A DNA stretch of 39,059 nucleotides. Source: an uncultured Porphyromonadaceae bacterium (GTDB taxonomy: Bacteria; Bacteroidota; Bacteroidia; Bacteroidales; Muribaculaceae). The translations under genes and the position numbers were made by a program. Positions within the stretch are counted from its first letter, which is position 1. Each line of letters starts with the position of its first letter. The notes under the pieces are model-generated. The model was not told where the DNA came from. It worked only from the letters and a program-made list of their open reading frames with translations, and searched no databases. The DNA is taken from NCBI GenBank assembly GCA_947175695.1, contig CAMWNT010000010.1, positions 1 through 39,059 on the forward strand. The letters run 5' to 3'. Positions 23,015 through 32,035 of this stretch are shown here, one piece after another.

Positions 23015-23635
23015 ATGTTGGTAATCGGCATCGCAGGTGGCACAGGCTCGGGAAAGTCCACCGTTGTCAGAAAAATCATCGAGTCGCTTCCCAAAGAGGA
23101 AGTGGCAGTCATCCCCCAGGACAGTTATTACAACGACAACCACGATATCCCGCTGGAGGTGCGTCAGAAGATGAACTACGATGAGCCTGCGGCAATCGAA
23201 TGGAGCCTCCTCGCTTCGCATCTCAAGTCGCTCCGGGAGGGTCAGGCAATCGACATGCCGACCTACGATTTTCTGACATGCGCCCGGATGAAAGAGACCG
23301 TGCATGTCGAGCCGCGTGAGGTGGTGGTCGTGGAGGGTATCCTGATGCTGACTCAGCCCGAACTCCGCGACATGATGGATGTCAAGGTGTTTGTCGATGC
23401 CGATCCCGACGAGCGTCTGATTCGTGTGATCCACCGCGATTGTGTGGAGCGCGGACGCACTCCGAAGATGGTGATCGACCGCTATCAGGATGTGCTCAAG
23501 CCGATGCATGAGCTGCATATCGAGCCCTCGAAGCGATATGCCGACCTGATTGTGCCGCAGGGCGGCCATAACCGTGTGGCAATCAAGTTGCTGACAGACT
23601 ATATCCGCTCCCTGCTTCCCTCCTCGCGTAAATAA
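23015..23635 (+). CDS. udk: Uridine kinase
   Basis: The 206-residue protein phosphorylates uridine and cytidine in the pyrimidine salvage pathway. Visible motifs are the P-loop IGIAGGTGSGKSTVV at about residue 4-18, PQDSYYNDN, YDEPAAIEWSLLASHL, MPTYDFLT, VVVVEGILML and DADPDERLIRVIHRDCVERGR (the lid). The length matches bacterial Udk. The ATG at 23015 lies directly before the P-loop strand and is preceded by an A/T-rich leader. The spacing to lptB is 15 bp, so the two are probably co-transcribed. Confidence 0.95.
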   Translation: MLVIGIAGGTGSGKSTVVRKIIESLPKEEVAVIPQDSYYNDNHDIPLEVRQKMNYDEPAAIEWSLLASHLKSLREGQAIDMPTYDFLTCARMKETVHVEPREVVVVEGILMLTQPELRDMMDVKVFVDADPDERLIRVIHRDCVERGRTPKMVIDRYQDVLKPMHELHIEPSKRYADLIVPQGGHNRVAIKLLTDYIRSLLPSSRK

Positions 23636-23650
23636 CCAGCGCCACTTGAA

Positions 23651-24592
23651 ATGTCGATATTCAACAGAAAACGAAAGAAAGAGCCGCAAATTGATCCGGC
23701 CGTTGCCGAAGCTGAATCGGCAGCCATGAAAGCCGCGTCGACCGATGCTCCGCAGCCCGATATGCGCGAGAGCTTGACAATGGCCGAAGCTGTCGACGGG
23801 GGCGGCGATGATCGGCTCGGCGTCGAAGTGACCGCCGAGCGCCCGAGCCCCGGAATACTGCGCACCTGCGACCTCGTCAAGCGCTACGGACGGCGCACAG
23901 TCGCCAATCATGTCAGCATCGAGGTGAAGCAGGGTGAGATTGTCGGACTTCTCGGCCCCAATGGAGCCGGAAAAACGACGACTTTCTATATGACAACGGG
24001 CCTTATTACCCCCAATGGCGGCAAGATATTTCTTGATGATAAGGATATAACCAATCTCCCGGTCTACCGTCGCGCAAAGCTCGGAATCGGCTATCTTGCC
24101 CAGGAGGCAAGCGTATTTCGAAAACTGACGGTGGAAGACAATATACGGGCCATTCTTGAGATGACCAATCTGACAGCCGAAGAACAAAAGGAAAAACTCG
24201 AATCGCTGATCGACGAATTCTCCCTCCAGGAGGTCAGAAAAAACTATGGCGACCGACTGTCGGGCGGCGAGCGACGTCGCACGGAGATCGCGCGGTGTCT
24301 GGCTATCAGTCCGAAATTCATAATGCTCGACGAGCCTTTTGCCGGCGTCGACCCTATCGCGGTCGAAGAGATTCAGACGGTGGTCTATAAACTCAAGGAT
24401 AAGAATATCGGAATCCTCATCACCGACCATAACGCTCCCGAGACGCTTTCGATCACCGACCGCGCCTATCTGCTCTTCGAAGGTAAAATCCTATTCCAGG
24501 GCACATCGGAAGAGCTGGCCGAAAATCCGATTGTCAGAGAGAAATATCTCGGTAGAAATTTCATGTTCCGCAGAAAAACTTTTGACAGATGA
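23651..24592 (+). CDS. lptB: LPS export ABC transporter ATPase LptB, with an N-terminal extension
   Basis: The ATPase domain starts near residue 69 ([16 protein letters not shown]), with Walker [16 protein letters not shown] at about 101-115 and the LptB-typical [21 protein letters not shown]. It continues with [17 protein letters not shown], signature [15 protein letters not shown], Walker [14 protein letters not shown] and the H-loop ITDHN. LptB powers the LptFG bridge that carries lipopolysaccharide to the cell surface. The total of 313 residues is about 70 longer than typical LptB (around 240). The extra N-terminus is basic then Ala- and acid-rich ([15 protein letters not shown]). The stop overlaps the next ATG (ATGA). 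Confidence 0.93.
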   Translation: MSIFNRKRKKEPQIDPAVAEAESAAMKAASTDAPQPDMRESLTMAEAVDGGGDDRLGVEVTAERPSPGILRTCDLVKRYGRRTVANHVSIEVKQGEIVGLLGPNGAGKTTTFYMTTGLITPNGGKIFLDDKDITNLPVYRRAKLGIGYLAQEASVFRKLTVEDNIRAILEMTNLTAEEQKEKLESLIDEFSLQEVRKNYGDRLSGGERRRTEIARCLAISPKFIMLDEPFAGVDPIAVEEIQTVVYKLKDKNIGILITDHNAPETLSITDRAYLLFEGKILFQGTSEELAENPIVREKYLGRNFMFRRKTFDR

Positions 24593-25548
24593 ATTTGAGA
24601 AAAATGGGCTTTGACGCGGAGGTCGAAGCGGCATGGAGTCAGGAGTTCGCTCCGCGAATGGTGATCAACCGTCTGATTGCGTTCGCCTTAAGCAGCTTCG
24701 TGATGCTGTGCTTCGGCACGTTGGTCGGATTGTGGCTCGGGTCGTATTTCCCGGCGGGTAGCCGGGAGATGTATCTGGTGCAGTCGCTGTCACAGAATCT
24801 TATCGGCTTCTGCGGTTGCGCTCTTCTGACGGCATGGATTGTGTCGCGCCGTCCGGCCTCATTCCTTGGTCTGACGCAACGCTGCGCAGGCCGGGCCTTG
24901 ACGGGTGCTTTCATATTGTTTGTGATATCATTTCCGCTCATCGAGGCCACTATAATTTGGAACAACGCCATGAAGCTCCCTTGGCCGGAAGTGGACGCGG
25001 CATTCCGCACAATGGAGCGCAGCGCCGCCGAACTGACCGACGTCATACTGGGGGGCACATCCGTAGGCTCGATGCTCGCGTGTGTGGCGGTGGTCGGCGT
25101 CATCACCGGCTTCTCCGAAGAGCTGCTTTTCCGAGGCACACTTCAGCGCATACTTTACGCCTACGAGCCGTTGCGCAAGTGGTCGGTGGTTATAGCCGCC
25201 GTGATATTTTCGGCCGTGCATATGCAGTTTTTCGGGTTTGTGCCTCGACTGCTTCTCGGCTTGTTGATGGGATATCTGCTTTATTCTACAGGCTCGCTTT
25301 GGCCCGGAGTGATGGTGCATGTGCTAAATAATTCGATCGTCGTCATCGGGCAGTGGGACGAGAATGTCCGTGGCCAAGGCATGAAGCAGATGGTGGACTC
25401 TGTAGAAAATCTCACTCCGACTGATCCCATAGTGTTTGGGATGGCCGCACTGAGTCTCGCTGCGATCATCGTGTTTTTAAAGCAATTCCGCCACTACTTC
25501 TTCGGGCCGGAGGCGACTGAGATTGACGATTCCGACTCCTCCGATTGA
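24589..25548 (+). CDS. CPBP family intramembrane metalloprotease (CAAX protease-like)
   Basis: The 319-residue membrane protein has about seven or eight hydrophobic segments. Its catalytic motifs are [13 protein letters not shown] (EExxxR, about residue 182), the FSAVHM segment (FxxxH) and VMVHVLNNS (HxxxN). These are the ABI/CPBP family's metal and acid residues. Substrates are unknown; in bacteria the family has been linked to protein processing and bacteriocin immunity. It overlaps lptB by the ATGA tetranucleotide, which indicates translational coupling. Its final codons (SSD-stop) are the first unit of a ~19-bp tandem repeat that continues into the spacer before holA. Confidence 0.88.
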   Translation: MNLRKMGFDAEVEAAWSQEFAPRMVINRLIAFALSSFVMLCFGTLVGLWLGSYFPAGSREMYLVQSLSQNLIGFCGCALLTAWIVSRRPASFLGLTQRCAGRALTGAFILFVISFPLIEATIIWNNAMKLPWPEVDAAFRTMERSAAELTDVILGGTSVGSMLACVAVVGVITGFSEELLFRGTLQRILYAYEPLRKWSVVIAAVIFSAVHMQFFGFVPRLLLGLLMGYLLYSTGSLWPGVMVHVLNNSIVVIGQWDENVRGQGMKQMVDSVENLTPTDPIVFGMAALSLAAIIVFLKQFRHYFFGPEATEIDDSDSSD

Positions 25549-25602
25549 AGATCAACAATCCGATTGAAGATAACAATCCGACTCCGACTGAAAATCAACT
25601 AT
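25541..25602. repeat. Three-copy ~19-bp tandem repeat spanning the CPBP stop codon
   Basis: CCGATTGAAGATCAACAAT (25541-25559), CCGATTGAAGATAACAAT (25560-25577), a short CCGACT, then CCGACTGAAAATCAACTAT (25584-25602). The first unit encodes the last CPBP codon and its TGA. Confidence 0.85.
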
Positions 25603-25609
25603 TCCGCAT

Positions 25610-26677
25610 ATGGCAAAAAAAGCATCGGCTCAGGCCGACTTCCGCTCCCTGCTGACCGACATACAGAAAAAGCAATTCAGCCCCGTCTATATCCTTATGG
25701 GTGAAGAGACGTATTATATCGATCGGCTGACGGAGGCCCTTGAGGCCGGAGTTGTGGCCGTGGATGAGCGCGATTTCAATTTCAGCGTGTATTACGGTCA
25801 GGATGCCGATATCGCGGAAGTGATCGCCGGGTGTCAGCAATATCCATTCATGGCGGAGCGCCGGATCGTCTTGCTCAAAGAGGCTCAGAGCATGGATCGC
25901 GCGAAAGTGCGTCTCGACGCGCTCGCGCCCTATATCGAGCGTCCCAACGATCGGTGTGTGCTTGTCGTGGCGTATAAAGGGGAATCGCTTAAAGCCACTT
26001 CCGCGCTTATCAAGAGCGCCTCAAAGAGCGATGCGGTGGTGTTCAACAGTCCGCGACTGCGCGACTGGGATTTGGCGGCGCCCATCACATCCTATTGTCG
26101 TGAACGCAAGATCGGGATCGGCGACGACAGTGTGCAGATGCTGATCGAATATATCGGCAACGACTTGTCGAAGCTTTTTGGAGCAATCGACAAAATGATT
26201 GTTGCCGGCGCCTCGGCCGACGGTCGCATCACTCCGGAGCGCATTCGTGCCAACATCGGGGAATCGAAGGAATATTCAAACTTCGAATTCCAGACGGCTA
26301 TTGCCAACAAGGATTACGACCGGTGTATGAAAATCGTCAACTATTTCGAGGCCAACTATCGTAAGAATCCGACGGCAGTCACCACCGGATTCCTATTCGC
26401 CTTCTTCTCAAAACTGCTGATCGCCCAGTTTTCCCCCGATCGCTCGCCGGCTGCATTGAAAGCGGCTACAGGCTGCAAAAGCGACTTCGCATTCCGCGAC
26501 TATGGAGCCGCATTGCGAAAATACTCCGCCATGCAGACGCTTAATGCCATCCATTTGCTTCGAGATTTCGATATCCGCTCGAAGGGAGTCGGAAGTTTTC
26601 AGAATGAGCATGCCCTGCTTCGAGAACTGATTTTCAATATATTCGCCGGCAATCCGGATGCCCGCAAACGCAATTGA
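25610..26677 (+). CDS. holA: DNA polymerase III delta subunit
   Basis: The 355-residue protein has the HolA layout. The head is FRSLLTDIQKKQFSPVYILMGEETYYIDRLTEAL (RecA-like fold without a working P-loop). It continues with QYPFMAERRIVLLKEAQ, LVVAYKG, then the lid region and the C-terminal clamp-loader collar (ALLRELIFNIFA). Delta opens the beta clamp during loading. The ATG at 25610 is preceded by a tandem-repeat spacer. In several Bacteroidetes holA lies beside an HsdR_N gene; here that gene is far away beside pcrA. Confidence 0.9.
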   Translation: MAKKASAQADFRSLLTDIQKKQFSPVYILMGEETYYIDRLTEALEAGVVAVDERDFNFSVYYGQDADIAEVIAGCQQYPFMAERRIVLLKEAQSMDRAKVRLDALAPYIERPNDRCVLVVAYKGESLKATSALIKSASKSDAVVFNSPRLRDWDLAAPITSYCRERKIGIGDDSVQMLIEYIGNDLSKLFGAIDKMIVAGASADGRITPERIRANIGESKEYSNFEFQTAIANKDYDRCMKIVNYFEANYRKNPTAVTTGFLFAFFSKLLIAQFSPDRSPAALKAATGCKSDFAFRDYGAALRKYSAMQTLNAIHLLRDFDIRSKGVGSFQNEHALLRELIFNIFAGNPDARKRN

Positions 26678-26689
26678 CCCATCATCGCT

Positions 26690-27481
26690 ATGATACTCTA
26701 TTTTTCAGCCACAGGCAACAGCCGCTCGGCGGCATGGCGGCTCGGCCGACTGCTGGGCGAAGACACAATGTCGATATTCGATGTGGCTCCGCAACAAGTC
26801 GAGATGACCGGCACGACGCTCGGTTTCGTATTTCCGATCTATTCGTGGGGCGTGCCCCCAATTGTGACGGAATATGTCAGGCGTCTGAACCGTAAGTTTG
26901 TCGAGGCGGCCATTCTTCATAGCGTCTGGATTGTGGCAACATGTGGTGATGATGTCGCGATGGCGCCTGAAATGATGAAAGCGGCCCTTAATGAAGCCGG
27001 ATTATGTCTGACCGGCGGATGGAGTCTGCAGATGCCAAACACGTATGTGCTCCTGCCCGGCTTCGATGTTGATTCCGACGAACTCGCGCTCCACAAACTC
27101 ATAGCCTCGGAAAGCCGACTGGCCGATATCGCCGGACGCATATACAATAAGAGATGGGAAGAATCTTATGTCAGAGGTAGCTGGCCCCGGCTGAAGAGTG
27201 CAGTCGTATTCCCGTTGTTTAAGAAATTCGGAATATTTCCCTCGCGTTGGCATGCCGACGATTCATGTGTGGGATGCGGAAGATGTGCCGCCGCTTGCCA
27301 GATAGGGAATATCGCCATGAAGCGTGTCGACGGACGTCGGCATCCGTCATGGGGCGCCAACTGCATCAGTTGTCTGGCCTGCTATCATGTGTGTCCGTAT
27401 CATGCCGTGCAGTATGGAAAGATCACGCGCCGCAAAGGGCAATATCTAAATGGCGGCAATGACGAAAAAATTGAGATGTAG
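26690..27481 (+). CDS. EFR1-family ferredoxin (flavodoxin fold plus two 4Fe-4S clusters)
   Basis: The 263-residue protein begins MILYFSATGNSRSAAWRL, a flavodoxin phosphate-binding loop, followed by FVFPIYSWGVPPIV and IVATCGDDVAM. The C-terminal ferredoxin part carries CVGCGRCAAAC (near residue 195) and CISCLACYHVCP (near 225), two CxxCxxCxxxC sets. The combination is the EFR1 family, FMN plus two 4Fe-4S clusters, whose electron partners are generally unknown. It is 12 bp downstream of holA. The TAG stop starts a weak 15-bp repeat (27479-27520). Confidence 0.9.
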   Translation: MILYFSATGNSRSAAWRLGRLLGEDTMSIFDVAPQQVEMTGTTLGFVFPIYSWGVPPIVTEYVRRLNRKFVEAAILHSVWIVATCGDDVAMAPEMMKAALNEAGLCLTGGWSLQMPNTYVLLPGFDVDSDELALHKLIASESRLADIAGRIYNKRWEESYVRGSWPRLKSAVVFPLFKKFGIFPSRWHADDSCVGCGRCAAACQIGNIAMKRVDGRRHPSWGANCISCLACYHVCPYHAVQYGKITRRKGQYLNGGNDEKIEM

Positions 27482-27520
27482 ACCAATAAGCTGTAGTCTA
27501 ACGAACTGTAGATCGAAAGG
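27479..27520. repeat. Degenerate 15-bp repeat beginning at the EFR1 stop codon
   Basis: TAGACCAATAAGCTG (27479-27493), TAGTCTAACGAACTG (27494-27508) and the partial TAGATCGAAAGG (27509-27520). Each unit starts with TAG, the first being the actual stop. Confidence 0.55.
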
Positions 27521-27540
27521 ATAGCCTCGCCGCGAGATGT

Positions 27541-27897
27541 TTAGCGCCGGTCGAGCGCTTTGAGCAATTCCTTCAGCTCATTGCGCACAGAGGTCAGATT
27601 GTCGACAATCTTTTGGCGCCGCGACACATTGCGACGGTTGTGGCGGAGTTCATCGCGCACAGCCTCGATCTTCATTCCCCGGTCGTATAAGAGATAGCGG
27701 ATCATCCTCAGAGTGTCGATCATCTGAGGAGTGTAATATCGGATGTTGCCGGCATTTCTCACGGGTGAGATCTCATCCGGAAACTTCTGTTCCCAGAATC
27801 TGAGAGTCGATGGAGGAACGCCGACAAACTCGGCCACATCCTTTATCTTATAAAACGGTTTGGTAAATTCCGGGTGTTGATTTTCGTGAGTAGTCAT
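27541..27897 (-). CDS. MerR-family transcriptional regulator
   Basis: The 118-residue protein (start at the ATG 27897, MTTHENQHPEFTKPF; the track extends to a TTG two codons earlier) carries a MerR winged helix: YKIKDVAEFVGVPPSTLRFWEQKF, then NIRYYTPQMIDTLRMIRYLL. A short coiled coil follows (VDNLTSVRNELKELLKALD) instead of a large effector domain. Such short MerR proteins in Bacteroidetes are conserved but of unknown target. It lies 24 bp downstream of the M23 gene on the same strand, so it shares the same transcript. Confidence 0.88.
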   Translation of the reverse strand: MTTHENQHPEFTKPFYKIKDVAEFVGVPPSTLRFWEQKFPDEISPVRNAGNIRYYTPQMIDTLRMIRYLLYDRGMKIEAVRDELRHNRRNVSRRQKIVDNLTSVRNELKELLKALDRR

Positions 27898-27921
27898 TGC
27901 CAAATATTCAGGTGAAAGAGA

Positions 27922-28890
27922 TCAGTCGAGCACTTGGCCGGCGTCATCGGCGATGCGGAGCATTTCGCCGAACTGCTCGGGAGTGAGGTCAAGAAAACAG
28001 AAATTCACGGGATTCTGTGATTCCCCTTTGAACCTGACTTCATAATGCAGATGCGGGGCGGAAGACTTGCCGGTCGACCCGACTTTGCCGATCAGATCAC
28101 CGCGCTTGACGTATTGTCCCGGCTCGACGAGGATTTCGCTAAGATGGGCATATCTTGAGAGATAGTTATAGCCGTGGGCGATATCGACGCAATTGCCATA
28201 AGTCTCCTTACGTTCGGCCACTTCCACCCGGCCGTCGGCAGTGGCATAGACGGGAGTGCCGGTCGAAGCTGCGAAATCGATTCCGGGGTGGAAAGTCCGC
28301 TGGCCGCTGACCGGGTCGCGACGAATGCCGTAGCCGGCCGACAGAGTTGCGTCGGCGGCGGCGATCGGGAGAGTGCCCGGAATATGTGTCAGCTTGTCGT
28401 CCTGGCGCCCGACGGCTGCCCGCAGGCGGTCGAACGACTGGATCTGAGAATATAGGCGACGGTCGAGCAGATCCACTTCGCCGGTCAGTCGCTCAACGAT
28501 TGCATTGTCGTCGAGCCTTCTGATACCGGCATAGCTCTTTTCATAGTCAAAGCCGGCATATCGTCGGGCTGTGCTCATCGGATCCATCTGCATGATGACG
28601 CGATAGAAATTGTCGTCGCGATTCCGGATATTCTCCATCACCTTCATCGAAGCGTCGACGCGCCGCTCCAGCACATCATATTGGGCTCGGAGGCGGGAGT
28701 TTTCGGCGCGCAGCTCTGTCTCCGTGCGATCGGCGAAACCGAAATATACGAGTGCGAAAAGCGCCCCGCCGATGGCCGCGGCCAAAAGCAGGATCGAGCC
28801 GCCCTGCAAGATCCGGTCTTTCAGCGAGGGATACCAACGCTCGAAATCGTCGGTGGCCGGATTGTAGGTATATAGAGCCTGTTTTTTCAT
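27922..28890 (-). CDS. M23 family peptidase (LytM-type), inner-membrane anchored
   Basis: The start is taken at the ATG 28890 (MKKQALYTYNPATDDFERW), giving 322 residues; the track's longer form begins beyond the promoter. One transmembrane segment follows (about 35-55, ILLLAAAIGGALFALVYFGF), then a coiled coil (TELRAENSRLRAQYDVLERRVD) and a C-terminal M23 domain. The zinc ligands are in HPGIDFAASTGTPVYA (HxxxD) and APHLHYEVRF (HxH), with SRYAHLSEI between them. The family cuts peptidoglycan crosslinks or, if anchored like this, acts in cell division and envelope shaping. It is divergent from alaS, with an interlocked promoter. Confidence 0.92.
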   Translation of the reverse strand: MKKQALYTYNPATDDFERWYPSLKDRILQGGSILLLAAAIGGALFALVYFGFADRTETELRAENSRLRAQYDVLERRVDASMKVMENIRNRDDNFYRVIMQMDPMSTARRYAGFDYEKSYAGIRRLDDNAIVERLTGEVDLLDRRLYSQIQSFDRLRAAVGRQDDKLTHIPGTLPIAAADATLSAGYGIRRDPVSGQRTFHPGIDFAASTGTPVYATADGRVEVAERKETYGNCVDIAHGYNYLSRYAHLSEILVEPGQYVKRGDLIGKVGSTGKSSAPHLHYEVRFKGESQNPVNFCFLDLTPEQFGEMLRIADDAGQVLD

Positions 28891-28950
28891 TGAATCAAAG
28901 GACTTGCGGTTGGCTTGCCGATGAAAAATTCTATCCTGCAACCAACATTC

Positions 28951-28981
28951 TTGCAAAAATAGGCAAATTTTGTTAATTTTG
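28951..28981 (+). promoter_or_regulatory. alaS promoter
   Basis: TTG (28951-28953), 20 bp, TAATTTTG (28974-28981): start near 28988. It overlaps the divergent M23 promoter almost completely. Confidence 0.7.
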
Positions 28982-28984
28982 CAA
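28954..28984 (-). promoter_or_regulatory. M23-MerR promoter
   Basis: On the minus strand, TTG (28984-28982), 20 bp, TATTTTTG (28961-28954): start near 28947, about 57 nt before the ATG at 28890. Each promoter's -33 TTG adjoins the other promoter's -7 element. Confidence 0.7.
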
Positions 28985-28990
28985 GTCAAA

Positions 28991-29022
28991 CAATTAGAAG
29001 CAAATTAGAAGCAAACTATAAG
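28991..29022 (+). repeat. Three-copy 11-bp repeat in the alaS leader
   Basis: CAATTAGAAG (28991-29000), CAAATTAGAAG (29001-29011), CAAACTATAAG (29012-29022), immediately upstream of the alaS ATG at 29031. Confidence 0.7.
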
Positions 29023-29030
29023 TAGATATA

Positions 29031-31655
29031 ATGACAGCTAACGAAATCAGGGAATCCTTCAAGGAATTCTTCCGTCAGAAAGAGCATCAGATCGTGCCTT
29101 CGGCGCCGATGGTGATTAAAGACGACCCGACGCTGATGTTTACCAACGCCGGAATGAACCAGTTCAAAGACATTATTCTCGGCAATCGCGCGGCTCAATA
29201 CAAGCGTGTGGCCGACAGCCAGAAGTGTCTCCGCGTATCAGGTAAGCACAACGACCTCGAGGAAGTGGGCCACGACACCTATCACCACACAATGTTCGAG
29301 ATGCTCGGCAACTGGTCGTTTGGCGATTATTTCAAGAAGGAAGCGATCGACTGGGCCTGGGAATATCTCGTGGATGTGCTCCACTTGCCTGCCGACCGTC
29401 TCTATGCCACTGTGTTCGAGGGTTATGCCCCCGAAGGCCTCGGCCGCGACGACGAAGCAGCCTCAATATGGGAAAAGCATCTTCCGGCCTCGCATATCAT
29501 CAATGGCAACCGTCACGACAACTTCTGGGAAATGGGCGAGACCGGCCCTTGCGGCCCCTGCTCCGAGATCCATATCGATCTGCGCACCGATGAAGAGCGT
29601 GCCGCTGTCGATGGTGCGTCGCTCGTCAATAAAGACAATCCTCAGGTGATCGAGATCTGGAATCTCGTGTTCATGCAATATAACCGTAAAGCTGACGGCT
29701 CGCTCGAGCCCCTTCCCGCCAAAGTGATCGACACCGGCATGGGATTCGAACGTCTCTGCATGGCTTTGCAGGGGAAACGAAGCAATTACGACACTGACGT
29801 CTTCACCCCCTATATCCGTCGTATCGAAGAACTGACCGGCCTCAAATATGGCGTCGACCATAAGATCGACGTTGCCATGCGTGTGGTCAGCGACCATCTG
29901 CGCACAATCGCCTTCTCCATCGCCGACTCTCAGCTCCCCTCGAATGCAAAGGCCGGCTATGTCATCCGCCGCATTCTGCGTCGCGCCGTGCGCTACGCCT
30001 ACACATTCCTTGGCCGCAAGGAGGCTTTCCTCTATCAGCTTGTCGACACTCTCGTCGACAATATGGGCGGTGCTTATCCCGAGCTGCCGGCTCAGAAGGA
30101 TCTCATCAAGAAAGTGATCAAGGAGGAGGAGGACTCCTTCCTGCGAACTCTCGACAACGGCATCCGCATGCTCGACAGCGAGATGGAAGCGCTCAAGAAG
30201 AACGGCGGGAAAGTGCTCTCCGGCAAGACTGCATTCACTCTCTATGACACTTACGGCTTCCCGCTCGACCTGACCGAACTTATCCTTCGCGAAAACGGTC
30301 TTGAACTTGACTCCGAAGGCTTCAATGCCGAGATGGACAAGCAGAAGCAGCGCGCGCGCAATGCCGCCAGCGTGGAAGCTACCGACTGGGTAGAGGTCAA
30401 TCCCGGCGAGGAAGAGTTTGTCGGCTACGACAACGACTCCTGCACAACCCGCATCCTGCGCTATCGCAAGGTGAAGCAGAAAGGCAAAGAATATTATCAG
30501 ATTCTTCTTTCGAAGACCCCCTTCTATGCCGAAATGGGTGGTCAGGTCGGCGACCGTGGCCGTCTGATCGATGCCGACGGCAATGTGACTGAAATTTTCG
30601 ACACTAAGAAAGAGAACAATGTCGGAGTGCATCTGGCCCATAAGCTCCCGGCCGATCCGGCGGGAGAATTCCGTGCGGAGATTGATCGTGAGGCTCGTCT
30701 GGCGACATCCTGCAATCACTCGGCGACCCACCTCCTCCATGCCGCGCTCCGCGAAGTTCTCGGCAGTCATGTCGAGCAGAAAGGCTCTTATGTCAGCCCG
30801 ACTTCGCTTCGCTTTGACTTCTCTCATTTCCAGAAACTGACCCAGGAAGAGATCCGTCGGGTGGAGCATCTCGTCAATCAGCGTATTCGTGAGGCCCGCG
30901 CGCTTGAAGAGCGTCGTGAGTGTCCGATCGGCGAGGCCCGCGAAATGGGTGCAATGGCCCTTTTCGGAGAGAAATATGGCGATAAGGTCAGAGTCGTGAA
31001 ATTCGGCGACAGCATCGAACTTTGCGGCGGCACGCATGTGGCCAACACCGGCAACATCGGCATGGTCAGAATCGTCAATGAAAGTTCGATCGCCGCCGGC
31101 ATTCGCCGAATCGAGGCCTTGACAGGCACGGGAGTGGAAAATATGCTCGACACCTTCCAGGATACGATGAGAGACCTTCACGAGCTTCTCGGCAATAACT
31201 CCGATGTGAAGCAGGCTGTAATGCGTGCGATCAAAGAGAATGCGGATCTCCACTCGCAGGTAGAGGAATTTGTGGCCGAACGTGTGCAGCAGATGACTCG
31301 TGCGGCATTTGATGCCGGACAGATTGTCAATGGCGTGAAGATCGTATCGCTGACAGGCGTGCGTATGCCCGATGTAGTCAAGAATGTGGCTTTCAATGTC
31401 CGCAAGATGGCAGATATGCCGACAGCGTTTGTGGCAGCGACTCAATCTGAGGGCAAGCCGTTGCTGACAGTGGCTCTGACCGACGATCTTGTCAAGGATC
31501 ATGGACTCAATGCATCGCAGCTCGTGCGCCAGGCCGCCCGCAACATCAAGGGTGGCGGCGGCGGTCAGCCCTTCTTCGCGCAGGCCGGCGGCAAAGACAC
31601 CGATGGTCTTCAAGCAGCCTACAACGAACTTGTCGACGCAGTCGGCAAAGCGTAA
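29031..31655 (+). CDS. alaS: Alanyl-tRNA synthetase
   Basis: The 874-residue enzyme charges tRNA-Ala and edits misacylated products. Motif 1 is in [20 protein letters not shown], motif 2 near [21 protein letters not shown], and motif 3 in [15 protein letters not shown]. The editing domain has the zinc set [11 protein letters not shown] (HxxxH) and [14 protein letters not shown]. The C-Ala domain ends with [18 protein letters not shown]. All domains are present at normal length. It is followed by a strong intrinsic terminator. Confidence 0.98.
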   Translation: MTANEIRESFKEFFRQKEHQIVPSAPMVIKDDPTLMFTNAGMNQFKDIILGNRAAQYKRVADSQKCLRVSGKHNDLEEVGHDTYHHTMFEMLGNWSFGDYFKKEAIDWAWEYLVDVLHLPADRLYATVFEGYAPEGLGRDDEAASIWEKHLPASHIINGNRHDNFWEMGETGPCGPCSEIHIDLRTDEERAAVDGASLVNKDNPQVIEIWNLVFMQYNRKADGSLEPLPAKVIDTGMGFERLCMALQGKRSNYDTDVFTPYIRRIEELTGLKYGVDHKIDVAMRVVSDHLRTIAFSIADSQLPSNAKAGYVIRRILRRAVRYAYTFLGRKEAFLYQLVDTLVDNMGGAYPELPAQKDLIKKVIKEEEDSFLRTLDNGIRMLDSEMEALKKNGGKVLSGKTAFTLYDTYGFPLDLTELILRENGLELDSEGFNAEMDKQKQRARNAASVEATDWVEVNPGEEEFVGYDNDSCTTRILRYRKVKQKGKEYYQILLSKTPFYAEMGGQVGDRGRLIDADGNVTEIFDTKKENNVGVHLAHKLPADPAGEFRAEIDREARLATSCNHSATHLLHAALREVLGSHVEQKGSYVSPTSLRFDFSHFQKLTQEEIRRVEHLVNQRIREARALEERRECPIGEAREMGAMALFGEKYGDKVRVVKFGDSIELCGGTHVANTGNIGMVRIVNESSIAAGIRRIEALTGTGVENMLDTFQDTMRDLHELLGNNSDVKQAVMRAIKENADLHSQVEEFVAERVQQMTRAAFDAGQIVNGVKIVSLTGVRMPDVVKNVAFNVRKMADMPTAFVAATQSEGKPLLTVALTDDLVKDHGLNASQLVRQAARNIKGGGGGQPFFAQAGGKDTDGLQAAYNELVDAVGKA

Positions 31656-31715
31656 CTCAATCCGTCAACAGTCGATCGCGCCGACAACGCACGGCGCAAG
31701 ATCAAGATAATGAAA

Positions 31716-31756
31716 GAGGCTCCGGAATCGAAATCCCGGAGCCTCTTCTCTTTTTT
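31716..31756 (+). terminator. Intrinsic terminator of alaS
   Basis: GAGGCTCCGG (31716-31725) pairs perfectly with CCGGAGCCTC (31736-31745), a 10-bp stem with a 10-nt loop, followed by TTCTCTTTTTT. Confidence 0.9.
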
Positions 31757-32035
31757 ATAATACAGTGGTATAAATCACATTGATAAATAAGATCACTAAC
31801 AGATTACATTTAATTGTAAGAAGCCATGTAATTGGCGGGTCACTTGCGGCTGCTGCCTGAGAAATCCTTGCGGGGTTCAGCCTGATGCTGCTGCGTGAGA
31901 GAGCCCGGGTAAAGGGCAGTGTCGCGAAGTGTCGGGCCGATCGAGCGGATCAATCGGTAGGTGAGGGAGAGAAGGCGAGGCTCGTAAAAAGCCGTTGTGC
32001 CGTAGGAGTGGCTACGTGATTACACGCGAGTCCTT
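31757..32035. other. Intergenic stretch between alaS and the sigma factor gene, unexplained
   Basis: There is no convincing ORF. A 7-bp inverted pair ATTACAT/ATGTAAT (31803-31809, 31826-31832) and, on the minus strand just after the sigma stop, the small stems CGTG/CACG and CGTAG/CTACG (about 31990-32025) could serve 3'-end formation of the sigma transcript, but no T-run was seen. The GC-rich middle (31835-31980) matches nothing I know. Confidence 0.35.

Noticed and set aside
22988-24430. 480-residue - strand ORF opposite udk and lptB
   Set aside because: Antisense to two well-identified genes; it would also read through the udk leader.
29463-31613. 716-residue - strand ORF opposite alaS
   Set aside because: Long but entirely complementary to a clear alanyl-tRNA synthetase; no domain is seen.
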